A stretch of DNA of 64,000 bases, taken from the NCBI RefSeq assembly GCF_045348435.1, contig NZ_CP157484.1:4588001-4652000 (forward strand), read 5' to 3'. Numbering within the stretch: the first letter of the stretch is position 1; every line of letters starts with the position of its first letter. Shown piece by piece: positions 9,302 through 17,940 of the stretch. The DNA is from Alsobacter sp045348435 (lineage in GTDB: Bacteria > Pseudomonadota > Alphaproteobacteria > Rhizobiales > Beijerinckiaceae). A model generated the notes under the pieces. The model did not search any database, was not told where the DNA came from, and worked only from the letters and a program-made list of their open reading frames with translations. The position numbers and the translations under genes are program-made.

Positions 9302-10807
9302 CTATTCGACGATGATCTTGTAGGTCGCGCCTTCGCGGACGGGGCCGTTCCTGTCGATCCCGTTCAGGAGCTGGAACCGCTCGACGGGACGGTCGGTCGC
9401 CATCCGGGTCGCCAGGGTCTCCACCGTGTCGCCCTGCCGCGCCACCACGAGCCCGACCCGCAGCGGCTTGACGGCCGCCGCTTCCTCGTTGGCCATGACG
9501 TGGAAGCTCTCGATCGCCTGGCGGAACGCCCGGTCGGAGTCGGGCGTGTAGTTCTTGGCGGCCAGGATGAACCGATAGGTCGCCTGCCCGACCTGCACGG
9601 CCGCGAGCCGGAACGTCCACTCGTCGCCCTTGGCCACCGCCGTCACGGCCGGAAGGCCATTGACGTTGAGGGTCTCCACCGCCCCCACCTCGACGCCTTC
9701 GATCCACCCCGACACGATGTAGCTTTCCAGGGTGGCGCCATCCGGCATCTTGACGCTGTCGAAGCGCATCGCCTGCGCGCCGCCCGGCGCTAGGCCCAGC
9801 ACGGCCGAGGCCGAATTCTCCAGCATGAAGTTGGCCGGCGCGGCGTAGGCGAAGCCGAGCTGCGGGTGCATGAACCGGTTGCCGCGCACCACCCCCTCGG
9901 CCGGGTCGTCGCCGAAGGTCATGCCCTCGATGGATTTGAGGTAGCGATCCCGGTCGTTCTCCCCGATGCCCGGCGCCCGGATCTGGCGGGCGGCGGAGAG
10001 CGCCTGCGCCACCCTCTCGGGCGTCGAGGGATGCGTGGAGAGGAAGTTGGGGCTCTGGTTGGACTTCTCGCCCAGCAGAGTGGCCCGCATCGCCGACTGG
10101 CGGCCCAGCGACGCCAGGAAGCGGGCGGCTCCGAACGGATCGAACCCCGCCTTGGCGATGGTGGTGACGCCGATCTGGTCGGCCTCGAGCTCCTGCGCCC
10201 GCGAAAAGCTCGCCAGCGTGATCTTGCCGCGGGCCTGCACCTGCTGCTCGGCGGCGCTGTCGTTCAGGACTTCGGCCACGACCCGGCTGACGATCTCGGA
10301 CCGGCGTTCCAGCTCGGCGCGCTGGATGGCGTGGCTCAGGGTGACATGCGCCACCTCGTGAGCCATGACGGCCGCCACTTCGGAGGTGTCGTTCGCCAGG
10401 GCGAGAAGCCCGCGGGTGACGTAGAGATTCCCGTTGGGCAGCGCGAAGGCGTTCACCACCGGGGAGTTCAGGATGGTGACCTGATATTGCTGGTCTGGCC
10501 GCTCCGTGGCGGCCGCCACGCGGCGCATCACGTCATTGAGCAGGCGCTCGGCCACCGGGGCGCGATAGTCCCCGCCGAAGCTCGACACCAGCTTCTTGTG
10601 CTCGCGAGACCCGAGGGGCTCCACGCCGGTGACGCGCGGGGCCGAGGCAGGCAGGCTGGGCGCCGTGCCCGCGCCGAAACCGATCCGGTCCGAGGCGCAT
10701 CCGGCGAGCAGGCCCGCGACCGCGATGGCCGCCAGGCGCGCGCGCACGGAAGGCGCGCCGAAACGGGCGCGCTGCGGTCCGCGAGCGACGTCCCCTCTGC
10801 TCACCAT
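9302..10807 (-). CDS. M48 family metalloprotease lipoprotein with LysM-like C-terminus
   Basis: Putative outer-membrane-associated zinc protease of the M48 family (LoiP/BepA-like), 501 aa. A signal peptide ending in the lipobox LLAGC predicts a lipoprotein. The zinc site HEVAH lies near residues 146-150, with a downstream glutamate in QELEADQIG. The C-terminal 60 residues (ARQGDTVETLATRMAT...LLNGI) resemble a LysM peptidoglycan-binding module. Such proteases act in quality control of envelope proteins. It lies downstream of, and probably in one transcript with, the thermonuclease-like gene. Confidence 0.9.
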   Translation of the reverse strand: MVSRGDVARGPQRARFGAPSVRARLAAIAVAGLLAGCASDRIGFGAGTAPSLPASAPRVTGVEPLGSREHKKLVSSFGGDYRAPVAERLLNDVMRRVAAATERPDQQYQVTILNSPVVNAFALPNGNLYVTRGLLALANDTSEVAAVMAHEVAHVTLSHAIQRAELERRSEIVSRVVAEVLNDSAAEQQVQARGKITLASFSRAQELEADQIGVTTIAKAGFDPFGAARFLASLGRQSAMRATLLGEKSNQSPNFLSTHPSTPERVAQALSAARQIRAPGIGENDRDRYLKSIEGMTFGDDPAEGVVRGNRFMHPQLGFAYAAPANFMLENSASAVLGLAPGGAQAMRFDSVKMPDGATLESYIVSGWIEGVEVGAVETLNVNGLPAVTAVAKGDEWTFRLAAVQVGQATYRFILAAKNYTPDSDRAFRQAIESFHVMANEEAAAVKPLRVGLVVARQGDTVETLATRMATDRPVERFQLLNGIDRNGPVREGATYKIIVE

Positions 10808-10896
10808 CTCGCCAGAAACACCCGCCGTCGATGCCGCACCAACACACCCGATTTTCGTCCGGCCGAAGCCGGGTTTGGCGGAGGTCGAGATCCCGG

Positions 10897-11730
10897 TTAG
10901 TCGAGACGCTCAATGTCCTCCGGCGCGGACGCCTCGATCAACGGTCCGCCGCTGTCCATGACGACGCCGCGCACGCGGACGCGCCGGCCCTTCAGCGTGG
11001 ACCACCTCATGCCCGATGCCTCGAGTCTGTTCAAGGTCCGTTTCGAAACCGTGACCGTGAAGTCCTCGCTCCAGACCTCGTCGAAATTGAGATAGGCCTT
11101 CGTTTTGCGCTCGGTCGCGCCCAGGACGCGCCCTTCCACCACCACGTAGCGGCCGACATGCTCCAGGATGGCGGCGGGCGCCTCGGCGCTGAGATGGGCC
11201 TCCCCGTCCAGCCACAGTCCTCGCCGCGCCGTTCGGGCCTCGGCTTCCGCCGCCAGCACAGCCGCCGCGCAGCCGGCCGGCAGATCTCCGGCCTTGGCCA
11301 CCGCCAGCCCGGCCCTGGCGAGCGCTGCGGCCAGATGATCGCCCGATCCCTCGCGTCCGATCAGGGCCGGCATGCGCCCCCACCGGTCCGGCCGTCCTGC
11401 CACGGCCGAGATCCGGAACGGCCCGCTTGCGGCGAACGCAGCCAGGAGGCTGCGCTGCGCGTCCGCCAGGCCCGGCTTGGATGGGTCCGCGACGACGATT
11501 CCGGCGGGCGTCCAGGTCTCGCCGCCGGGCGTCTCCAGATCGCCCGCCGGATTGACGGCGAGGCGATCGACGCTCCGGCCCCCGGCGATCCGGCAACCGG
11601 CGTTCTGCGCGACGGCGGCAGGAGCCTGCCCCACGACAAGGAGCGCGACGACGCCGCAGCCCATGAGGCAGCGTCGGATCAGGTCGGATCGGACGAGCGA
11701 GCCGCGTGTGTTCACGCACAACCTTACCAA
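10897..11730 (-). CDS. Thermonuclease (SNase)-like secreted protein
   Basis: Secreted protein of 277 aa. An N-terminal signal sequence (VALLVVGQAPAAVAQ) precedes a segment related to the staphylococcal nuclease OB fold (RLAVNPAGDLETPGGETWTPAG and the later helix with AAEAEARTARRGLWL). A second OB-like region follows (GRYVVVEGRVLGATERKTKAYLNF). Catalytic residues of true nucleases are not obvious in the N-terminal part, so enzymatic activity is doubtful. The stop lies 89 bases before the start of the M48 protease gene on the same strand. Confidence 0.75.
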   Translation of the reverse strand: MVRLCVNTRGSLVRSDLIRRCLMGCGVVALLVVGQAPAAVAQNAGCRIAGGRSVDRLAVNPAGDLETPGGETWTPAGIVVADPSKPGLADAQRSLLAAFAASGPFRISAVAGRPDRWGRMPALIGREGSGDHLAAALARAGLAVAKAGDLPAGCAAAVLAAEAEARTARRGLWLDGEAHLSAEAPAAILEHVGRYVVVEGRVLGATERKTKAYLNFDEVWSEDFTVTVSKRTLNRLEASGMRWSTLKGRRVRVRGVVMDSGGPLIEASAPEDIERLD

Positions 11731-11874
11731 GGCTCAAGATGCGATCAATGCCGGCACGCCCAGCTCGGACGCGCCGCGATCGTTAGGCGATGGTCAAGGT
11801 TTGACGCTCATCTTGAATCAAAGCTGAGAACAAAAGCCTGAATGGCGCATTGAGAGCCGAAAGGAGAACGGCCC

Positions 11875-12105
11875 ATGGAACGAGAGGCTCAACTGGGATC
11901 GGGCGCGGCTGAACCGCTCGGCATCCAGCAAGTCGCTCCAACTCACGACGATTCACCCTTCAGCCGCGTCGGGCGCGGTCTGAGAGGCGAGTTGGGCCGT
12001 GTGCTCGTGGACCCCATCCCGGCCGCCTGGCACGGGCTGCTGCAGCAGTTGGGAGAGGCCGAGGATCGCCACCGCGGCGAGGGTCACACAGGCCCGAAGG
12101 TCTGA
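11875..12105 (+). CDS. NepR-like anti-sigma factor paralog
   Basis: A 76-aa protein whose central part (RVGRGLRGELGRVLVDPIP, then AAWHGLLQQLGEAE) follows the NepR pattern G-R-x-L-R ... V-x-x-P-I/V-P-x-x-F/W-x-x-L-L-x-x-L. NepR proteins hold the general stress sigma factor EcfG inactive until phosphorylated PhyR displaces them. No ecfG or phyR lies next to it, so this would be an orphan paralog. A strong ribosome binding site AAAGGAG precedes the ATG. It is followed by an EcfG-type promoter and the YciF gene, which fits a stress context. The assignment rests on motif resemblance only. Confidence 0.6.
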   Translation: MEREAQLGSGAAEPLGIQQVAPTHDDSPFSRVGRGLRGELGRVLVDPIPAAWHGLLQQLGEAEDRHRGEGHTGPKV

Positions 12106-12127
12106 AGGGAGCGGCCCGCGAAGGCGG

Positions 12128-12152
12128 GGAACCCTGGGGGCGACCGGCGGTT
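12128..12152 (+). promoter_or_regulatory. EcfG-type general stress promoter upstream of the YciF gene
   Basis: GGAAC at 12128 and GTT at 12150 are separated by 17 bases, the exact architecture of EcfG promoters in alphaproteobacteria. The start codon of the YciF-like gene lies 35 bases downstream, leaving room for a transcription start near 12160 and a Shine-Dalgarno sequence. Confidence 0.65.
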
Positions 12153-12186
12153 GTGAGACCACCAACCAGCAGCCGGGAGACCTACC

Positions 12187-12681
12187 ATGGCGGTCAAGCA
12201 AAAGACGATGGACGACCTCTTTCTCGAGACCCTGAAGGACATCTACTACGCTGAAAAGCAGATCCTCAGGAACCTGCCCAAGATGGCCAAGGCGGCCAAG
12301 ACCAGCGAGCTCAAGCAGGCTTTCGAGCAGCACCGGGACGAAACCGAGCATCAGATCGAGCGCCTCGACCAGATCTTCGAGATGCTGGGCAAGCCCGCGC
12401 GCGGCAAGACCTGCCAGGCCATCGTCGGCATCGTCGAGGAGAGCCAGGAGGTCATGGAGGACTTCAAGGACTCCGACGCGCTGGACGCCGGCATCCTGGC
12501 CGCCGCGCAGGCCGTGGAGCACTACGAGATTTCACGCTACGGCACGTTGAAGACCTGGGCTGCGCAGCTCGGCATGAAAGACGCCGTCAAGCTCCTGGAC
12601 GAGACTCTCCAGGAGGAGAAGAAGACCGACGCGCTCTTGAGCAAGCTGGCCGACCAGGCCGTCAATCGCAAGGCCGCCTGA
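12187..12681 (+). CDS. YciF/YciE family ferritin-like protein (DUF892)
   Basis: Ferritin-like four-helix protein of 164 aa in the YciE/YciF (DUF892) family, often induced by stress and possibly binding a di-metal centre. The helices show the usual pattern: DDLFLETLKDIYYAEKQIL, FEQHRDETEHQIERLDQIFE, and AAAQAVEHYEISRYGTLKTW, with Glu/His pairs suited to metal binding. An EcfG-type promoter lies just upstream, so expression under the general stress response is likely. A GC-rich hairpin follows the gene. Confidence 0.9.
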   Translation: MAVKQKTMDDLFLETLKDIYYAEKQILRNLPKMAKAAKTSELKQAFEQHRDETEHQIERLDQIFEMLGKPARGKTCQAIVGIVEESQEVMEDFKDSDALDAGILAAAQAVEHYEISRYGTLKTWAAQLGMKDAVKLLDETLQEEKKTDALLSKLADQAVNRKAA

Positions 12682-12711
12682 GGACTTCGCCTACCGCCCG
12701 CGCCGCCGCGA

Positions 12712-12733
12712 CGCCCGCCCGAAAGGGCGGGCG
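12712..12733. terminator. GC-rich hairpin with GAAA loop after the YciF gene
   Basis: A perfect 9-bp stem CGCCCGCCC / GGGCGGGCG closed by a GAAA tetraloop lies 30 bases past the YciF stop. No T-tract follows, so its role as a terminator is uncertain. Confidence 0.45.
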
Positions 12734-12833
12734 CCTCGCGTGCGCTCGCTCCGCCGGGCTGCGTTGCGCCAGCCGGGCTTGAAGCGCCGGTCCTGCGCAT
12801 CACTTGCAGGAGACGCCAGCGCCGGAGCGTCCC

Positions 12834-13853
12834 ATGCCGCCCCTTTCCATCCTCGATCTCTCCTTCGTGATGTCCGGATCCACCTGTGGACAGGCGTTGC
12901 GAAACACCATCGATCTCGCCGTCATGGCCGACGGCCTCGGCTTCACGCGGTTCTGGGTCGCCGAGCATCACAACCTGCCCTCGGTGGCCAGCCCGGCGCC
13001 TGAGATCATGATCGGCCAGATCGGCGCCGCCACCCGGCGGATCCGCATCGGCTCGGGCGGCGTGATGCTGCCCAATCACGCACCCCTGATGGTGGCCGAG
13101 CGCTTCCGGATGCTGGAGGCGTTGTTTCCGGGACGCATCGACCTCGGTATCGGGCGGGCGCCCGGGACGGACCCGGTCACGTCCTACGCCCTGAGGCGGT
13201 GGCAAGGCGATCCGCAGGTCGACGATTTCCCGCAGCGCCTGGAGGAGCTGATGGCCTTCGGGGCCGACGCCTTCCCGGCCAACCACCCCTTCAGCAAGAT
13301 CAAGGCGATGCCCGCCGACGTCCCGCTGCCGCCGATCCTCATGCTGGGATCGAGCGATTTCGGCGGCAAGCTCGCGGCGCGTCTCGGGTTCGGCTTCGCC
13401 TTCGCGCATCACTTCGCCAGCCATGACGCGGGCGACGCTCTGTTGACCTACCGCGCCCGTTTCACGCCGGGCGCGCTGGAAAGGCCGCACGCCATCCTGG
13501 CGACGGCCGCGATCTGCGCGGAGACGGACGAAGAGGCTCAGCGCCTGGCCTCCAGCGCCGACCTCAGCGCGCTTCGCCGGACCCGGGGCGTCTACGGCCC
13601 GCTACCCAGCCCCGAAGAGGCGGCCGCCCAGTCCTACGACGCCCAGGATCTCGCCTTCATCCGCCGCAACCGAGCGCGTCTGTTCGTCGGGACGCCGGAC
13701 GCCGTGCGGGACGCCCTCATGGACCTGGCCCGATCGGTCCAGGCGGACGAAGTCATGATCACCTCCGCGGTGCATGACCACGAGGCGCGCAAGCGGTCCT
13801 TCGCGCTGCTGGCGAAGTCCTTCGGGCTGACGACCCAGGCTGAAGCGGCCTGA
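12834..13853 (+). CDS. LLM class flavin-dependent oxidoreductase (MsnO8-like)
   Basis: Bacterial luciferase-like TIM-barrel monooxygenase, 339 aa, expected to use reduced flavin. Typical features are PLSILDLSFVMSG at the N-terminus, FWVAEHHNLPSVASPAPEIMIG (a stretch around residues 40-60), IRIGSGGVMLPNHAPL and the FPGRIDLGIGRAPGTD block. The ATG at 12834 has GGAG six bases upstream and gives the family-typical N-terminus; an in-frame TTG at 12804 is less likely. The substrate is unknown. It is probably a single-gene unit. Confidence 0.9.
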   Translation: MPPLSILDLSFVMSGSTCGQALRNTIDLAVMADGLGFTRFWVAEHHNLPSVASPAPEIMIGQIGAATRRIRIGSGGVMLPNHAPLMVAERFRMLEALFPGRIDLGIGRAPGTDPVTSYALRRWQGDPQVDDFPQRLEELMAFGADAFPANHPFSKIKAMPADVPLPPILMLGSSDFGGKLAARLGFGFAFAHHFASHDAGDALLTYRARFTPGALERPHAILATAAICAETDEEAQRLASSADLSALRRTRGVYGPLPSPEEAAAQSYDAQDLAFIRRNRARLFVGTPDAVRDALMDLARSVQADEVMITSAVHDHEARKRSFALLAKSFGLTTQAEAA

Positions 13854-14047
13854 TCTTAAGCTTTCGGAAAGTCTTGGGCCCGCAATGCGGCGGCGCACAC
13901 CTCAGGCAGCCAGTTTGCGACAAAGTCGAGGCGGTCGGATCGAAACGATCCTGCAACATTGCATAGCTATGGTTCGAACATAGCGCTTCTGATCCCGGTC
14001 CCGGGGGCGCAAAGGTTCAGGACCGCCCAGAACACGCGAGCCCCGCC

Positions 14048-15037
14048 GTGAGTCCCCCGCCTGTGATCGCCGACGCCGCCGTCGAGCCCCGCCTCGTCGC
14101 TTCTTCGTCCGCCGCCCTCGTCAAGGCGCACGCCGCCCGCGCGACGGCGACGCCCGTCAGCGACAACGCCTTCCTGGGCATCGGCTTCATCATCGCCTCT
14201 ACGGTGTTCTTCGCCGGCTCGGACGTGGCCGCCAAGCTGCTCACCCACACGATCCCGCCGGTCGAGATCGCGTGGATGCGCTATGTGGTGTTCTGCCTGA
14301 TGGTCCTTCCGGCCGTCGCGTGGACGGGCGGCCGCCGCGGGCTTGCGACGACCCGCCTGCCGATGCAGGTGCTGCGCGCGCTTGGGATGGTGAGCTCGGC
14401 GGTGGTGTTCATGGTGGCGCTGGGGCACCTGCCCGTGGCTGAGGCCACCGCCATCAACTTCGTGTCCCCCATCTTCATCACCGCCCTCTCCATCCCGCTG
14501 CTGGGCGAGAAGGTCGGCCTGCGCCGCTGGATCGCGGCCGCCGTGGGCCTCGCGGGCGTGCTGATCGTCGTCCAGCCGGGCGGGGCGTCATTCCAGCTCG
14601 CCGCGCTGCTGCCGGCCGTCTCGGCCGCCATCTGGGCCTGCTCGGCCATCCTGACGCGCCTGATGAGCAGCGAGAAGCCCGAGGTCACGCTGGCGTGGTC
14701 GGCCATCGTCGGCTTCGTGGTCCTCACGGTCGCGGTCCCTTATGCGTGGGTGACGCCCGACGCGACGGAGCTCTGGTACGGCCTGATCATGGGCGTCGGC
14801 TCCACCATCGGGCATTGGCTGCTCGTGCTCGGCTATCGCCGCGCCGGCGCCTCCCTCCTCGCGCCCTTCTCCTACACGCAGCTGGTCTGGGCCAGCGGCC
14901 TCGGCTTCCTGGTGTTCGGCGCCATCCCGGGCCTCTGGACCCTGGTGGGCGGAGCCGTCATCGCCGCCAGCGGCCTCTACACGGCCCACCGCGAGCGCGT
15001 CCGCGCCCAGATGGAGCGAAGCGCCAAGGCCGCGTAG
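14048..15037 (+). CDS. EamA/DMT family transporter
   Basis: Inner-membrane drug/metabolite exporter of about 329 aa with ten predicted hydrophobic helices in two EamA repeats. The first runs from about residue 40 (FLGIGFIIASTVFFAGSDV) and the second from about 190. Each repeat ends in the usual PLLGE/PGLW-type motif. The start is taken as GTG, since the N-terminal 38 residues are polar and no better ATG precedes the first helix; the start is therefore uncertain. Substrate unknown. It is convergent with the sulfatase gene, with a hairpin between them. Confidence 0.88.
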   Translation: MSPPPVIADAAVEPRLVASSSAALVKAHAARATATPVSDNAFLGIGFIIASTVFFAGSDVAAKLLTHTIPPVEIAWMRYVVFCLMVLPAVAWTGGRRGLATTRLPMQVLRALGMVSSAVVFMVALGHLPVAEATAINFVSPIFITALSIPLLGEKVGLRRWIAAAVGLAGVLIVVQPGGASFQLAALLPAVSAAIWACSAILTRLMSSEKPEVTLAWSAIVGFVVLTVAVPYAWVTPDATELWYGLIMGVGSTIGHWLLVLGYRRAGASLLAPFSYTQLVWASGLGFLVFGAIPGLWTLVGGAVIAASGLYTAHRERVRAQMERSAKAA

Positions 15038-15093
15038 TTTTGCGCTCCCGGCGCCAGCAGAGACGTTGACGGCGGCGGGATCGCGGCCCGTGG

Positions 15094-15120
15094 TCGGCGC
15101 CCTACGGGCAAGGGCGCCGA
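15094..15120. terminator. Bidirectional hairpin between convergent genes
   Basis: A perfect 10-bp inverted repeat TCGGCGCCCT / AGGGCGCCGA with a 7-nt loop lies between the EamA stop and the sulfatase stop. There is no T-tract, so termination is inferred from the stem and its position. Confidence 0.55.
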
Positions 15121-15142
15121 GTCGGAAGCCCGGTGACTCCGA

Positions 15143-17632
15143 TCACTGCGCGTCGCTCGCGGCCCGTTCCGCCGCCTTCAGGCGCCGCTCGTCTTCCGCG
15201 GTCAGCTTGGGATGATCGAGCGAAAGAGTGATCTTGTCGATCTTGCCGGTGAACGCGAACGGCGGCTGGTAGTCCGAGTCATTGACGCCCGTCAGCGTGT
15301 CGGACCCGATGTCGAGCGATTCATCGAATTGCAGGGTGAACGGGATGGTATGCTCCATGCGCTGACTGGCGACGTCCTTGCCATCCACCGTGAGCACACC
15401 CGTGCCTCCCTGTCCCACGCCGCTGTAGTCGCCGAAGGCGAGCGTGGCCGGGCCCAAGCCGTCATACCTGAAATCGAACGCCACCTGGTGCTTGCCAGGC
15501 GCCAGCTTCGGCCCCTCCCAGCGCACGCGCTTCAGGTCGACGAGGTTCCACAGGAACACCGGCTTGCTGTTCACCAGGTAGAAACCATAACCGCCAAATC
15601 GCCCACCCTGGGTGATCAGCATGCCTTCGGCTCCCGTATCGGGCACCTCGATCTCGGCCTTGAACGTGTAGGACGTGTTCAGCACGCTCGGCGCGTCGCC
15701 GTTCGGGGTCCCGGTCAAGGGCCGCGTCCAGGTGAACATGTTGCGTCCCGCCGTGATGCTTGGCCGAGGGGTGATCGCCCTGGACACGAAGGACGTGTCG
15801 AGCGGCAGAACCTGATACTTCCGGGCCTCCTGCCAGAACAGGTCCTGCATCTCCTTCAGCTTTCCAGGATTCTGTGCGGCGAGATCCTGTGACTGCGTCC
15901 AGTCCTTGCGCAGATCGTAGAGCTCCCAAGGATAATTCAGCACGCTGGCCTTTGGGGGGATGTTCTCCCACGGCGCACGCATGACCTTCGTGCCGGCCAT
16001 CCAGCCATCGTTGTAGATCGCCCGGTCGCCCATCATTTCGAAATACTGGGTGACGTGGGTGGAGGGCGCGTTCGCGCTCTCCTTTCCGAACGTGTAGGCC
16101 ATGCTGACGCCCTCGATCGGGCTCTGCCGGATGCCGTCCACCTGGTCAGGCTGACGGATGCCGCTTGCCTCCAGGAGGGTGGGCGCGATGTCGATCACAT
16201 GGTGGAACTGGTTGCGGATTCCGCCCTTGTCCTTGATGACCTTGGGCCATGAGATCGCCATGCCCTGTCGAACGCCGCCCAGGTGCGAGACGATCTGCTT
16301 GGTCCAGGAAAACGGGGTGTCGAAGGCCCAGGCCCACGGAACGGCCATGTGATTGTAGGTCTTGTCCGAGCCCCAGATGTCGTAGTAGTCGCGAAGTTGC
16401 ACGTCCACGGGCGGGTTTACGCCGTTGAACATCGCCATTTCGTTGGGCGTGCCGATCAGGGTTCCCTCGGCGCTCGTGCCGTTGTCGCCGTTGATGTAGA
16501 TGATCAGGGTGTTGTCGAGCTTGCCAAGGTCGCTGACGGCCTGGATGACGCGCCCGATCTCGTGATCGTTATAGGCCGCATAGGCCGCGAAGACGTCGGC
16601 CTGGCGGATGAAGAGCTTCTTCTCGTCCGCACTCAGCTGATCCCACTCCTTCAGGAGATCCGAGGGCCACGGCGTAAGCTGTGCGTCCTGCGGGATCACG
16701 CCGAGCCGCTTCTGGTTCGCGAAGATCTGCTCGCGAAGCTTGTTCCATCCTCCGTCGAAGAGGTGCATGTCGCTGATGGTCTTGATCCACTCCGGCGTGG
16801 GGTGGTGCGGCGCATGGGTGGCGCCCGGCGCGTAGTAGAGGAAGAACGGCTGGTCCGGCAGAAGCGCGTTGACGCGGTTGAGGTAGTCGATAGCGTCATC
16901 CGCCATGGCGGTGACGAGGTTCCATCCGGGCTTGCCCTGGAAGGGGTAGATCTGGGTGGTGTTCCGGAAGAGGTTCGGCTCCCACTGGTTCGTGTCGCCC
17001 CCGACGAAGCCGAAGAAATAGTCAAAGCCCATGCCGATCGGCCACTGGTCGAAGGGGCCGACCTGGCTGGCCTGGAAGGCCGGCGTGTTGTGGTTTTTCC
17101 CAAACCACGAGGTGGCGTAGCCATTGTCCTTGAGGATACGGCCCACCGTGGCTTTGTCCTTGGAGATGATGCTGTTGTAGCCAGGGAACCCGGTCGCCTG
17201 CTCGGACACGACGCCGAAGCCGGCGGAATGGTGATTGCGCCCCGTGATCAGCGCGGCGCGGGTGGGCGAGCATAGCGCCGTGGAGTGGAAGTTGGTGTAG
17301 CGCAGCCCCTCGTTGGCGATGCGGTCGAGGGCTGGCGTCGGGATGACCCCGCCAAATGTGCTGGGCACCCCGAACCCGCTGTCGTCCGTCAGGATCAGCA
17401 AGACGTTCGGCGCGCCGGCGGGCGGCACGATCCGCGGCGGCCACCACGGGCGAGAGTTGGGCGCAGTCTGCTCGATGACGCCGCCAAAGGCGGGTGGCGG
17501 AGCCGGGAGCTGGTTTCCCGGAATGGTGGTGACCCCGCTTGGCGCCCCCGGCGCGTCCTGCGCCTGGCACGGCAGTGCAAGCGCCAAGACGGCCATGATC
17601 GCCGCCGCCCATCCGAATGGCTTCGCCCTCAT
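15143..17632 (-). CDS. Arylsulfatase (type I sulfatase), secreted
   Basis: Type I sulfatase of 829 aa that hydrolyses sulfate esters, probably in the periplasm. The ATG at 17632 has a GGAGG ribosome site and is followed at once by a signal peptide (WAAAIMAVLALALPCQAQ). The C-x-P-x-R formylglycine motif CSPTRAALITGR begins at Cys121. Metal ligands Asp83-Asp84 lie in LTDDSGFG, and a second pair in INGDNGTSAEG. The last 180 residues form a beta-rich C-terminal domain (GGRFGGYGFYL). Activity requires a sulfatase-modifying enzyme, not present in this window. It is divergent from, and clearly homologous to, the next sulfatase. Confidence 0.95.
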   Translation of the reverse strand: MRAKPFGWAAAIMAVLALALPCQAQDAPGAPSGVTTIPGNQLPAPPPAFGGVIEQTAPNSRPWWPPRIVPPAGAPNVLLILTDDSGFGVPSTFGGVIPTPALDRIANEGLRYTNFHSTALCSPTRAALITGRNHHSAGFGVVSEQATGFPGYNSIISKDKATVGRILKDNGYATSWFGKNHNTPAFQASQVGPFDQWPIGMGFDYFFGFVGGDTNQWEPNLFRNTTQIYPFQGKPGWNLVTAMADDAIDYLNRVNALLPDQPFFLYYAPGATHAPHHPTPEWIKTISDMHLFDGGWNKLREQIFANQKRLGVIPQDAQLTPWPSDLLKEWDQLSADEKKLFIRQADVFAAYAAYNDHEIGRVIQAVSDLGKLDNTLIIYINGDNGTSAEGTLIGTPNEMAMFNGVNPPVDVQLRDYYDIWGSDKTYNHMAVPWAWAFDTPFSWTKQIVSHLGGVRQGMAISWPKVIKDKGGIRNQFHHVIDIAPTLLEASGIRQPDQVDGIRQSPIEGVSMAYTFGKESANAPSTHVTQYFEMMGDRAIYNDGWMAGTKVMRAPWENIPPKASVLNYPWELYDLRKDWTQSQDLAAQNPGKLKEMQDLFWQEARKYQVLPLDTSFVSRAITPRPSITAGRNMFTWTRPLTGTPNGDAPSVLNTSYTFKAEIEVPDTGAEGMLITQGGRFGGYGFYLVNSKPVFLWNLVDLKRVRWEGPKLAPGKHQVAFDFRYDGLGPATLAFGDYSGVGQGGTGVLTVDGKDVASQRMEHTIPFTLQFDESLDIGSDTLTGVNDSDYQPPFAFTGKIDKITLSLDHPKLTAEDERRLKAAERAASDAQ

Positions 17633-17940
17633 ATCGATCCCTCCATGCGCGCCGTCTCCGGAGAAGGGGTCTTCTGGTATCCGGCGAAGTCCCAGCCTAT
17701 CGCGGGCGACGGCGAGGATATTGACGGAGATCACTCGGCGACCGGGCCCATCCAGCGGCGATCCGCCGGGCCCGGTCTCGGATGAGGTCTGCAAAAGGTC
17801 CGCAAACCCTCGCGGTCCTTCACGGAATGGAACGACCCGAAATCTCGATTGATCTCGATCAGGAAGCGACCTCTCCCGGCGCGTACGATCCGGCGAGGCC
17901 ATGGAGGCCGCTGAACCGACTTCCGCAGGGAGGCTCGATC
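17633..17940. promoter_or_regulatory. Divergent promoter region of the two sulfatases
   Basis: The 308-bp gap between the two divergent start codons holds no gene I can support. It must contain both promoters. I see no clear -35/-10 pair or long palindrome. Ribosome sites GGAGG precede both starts. Confidence 0.5.
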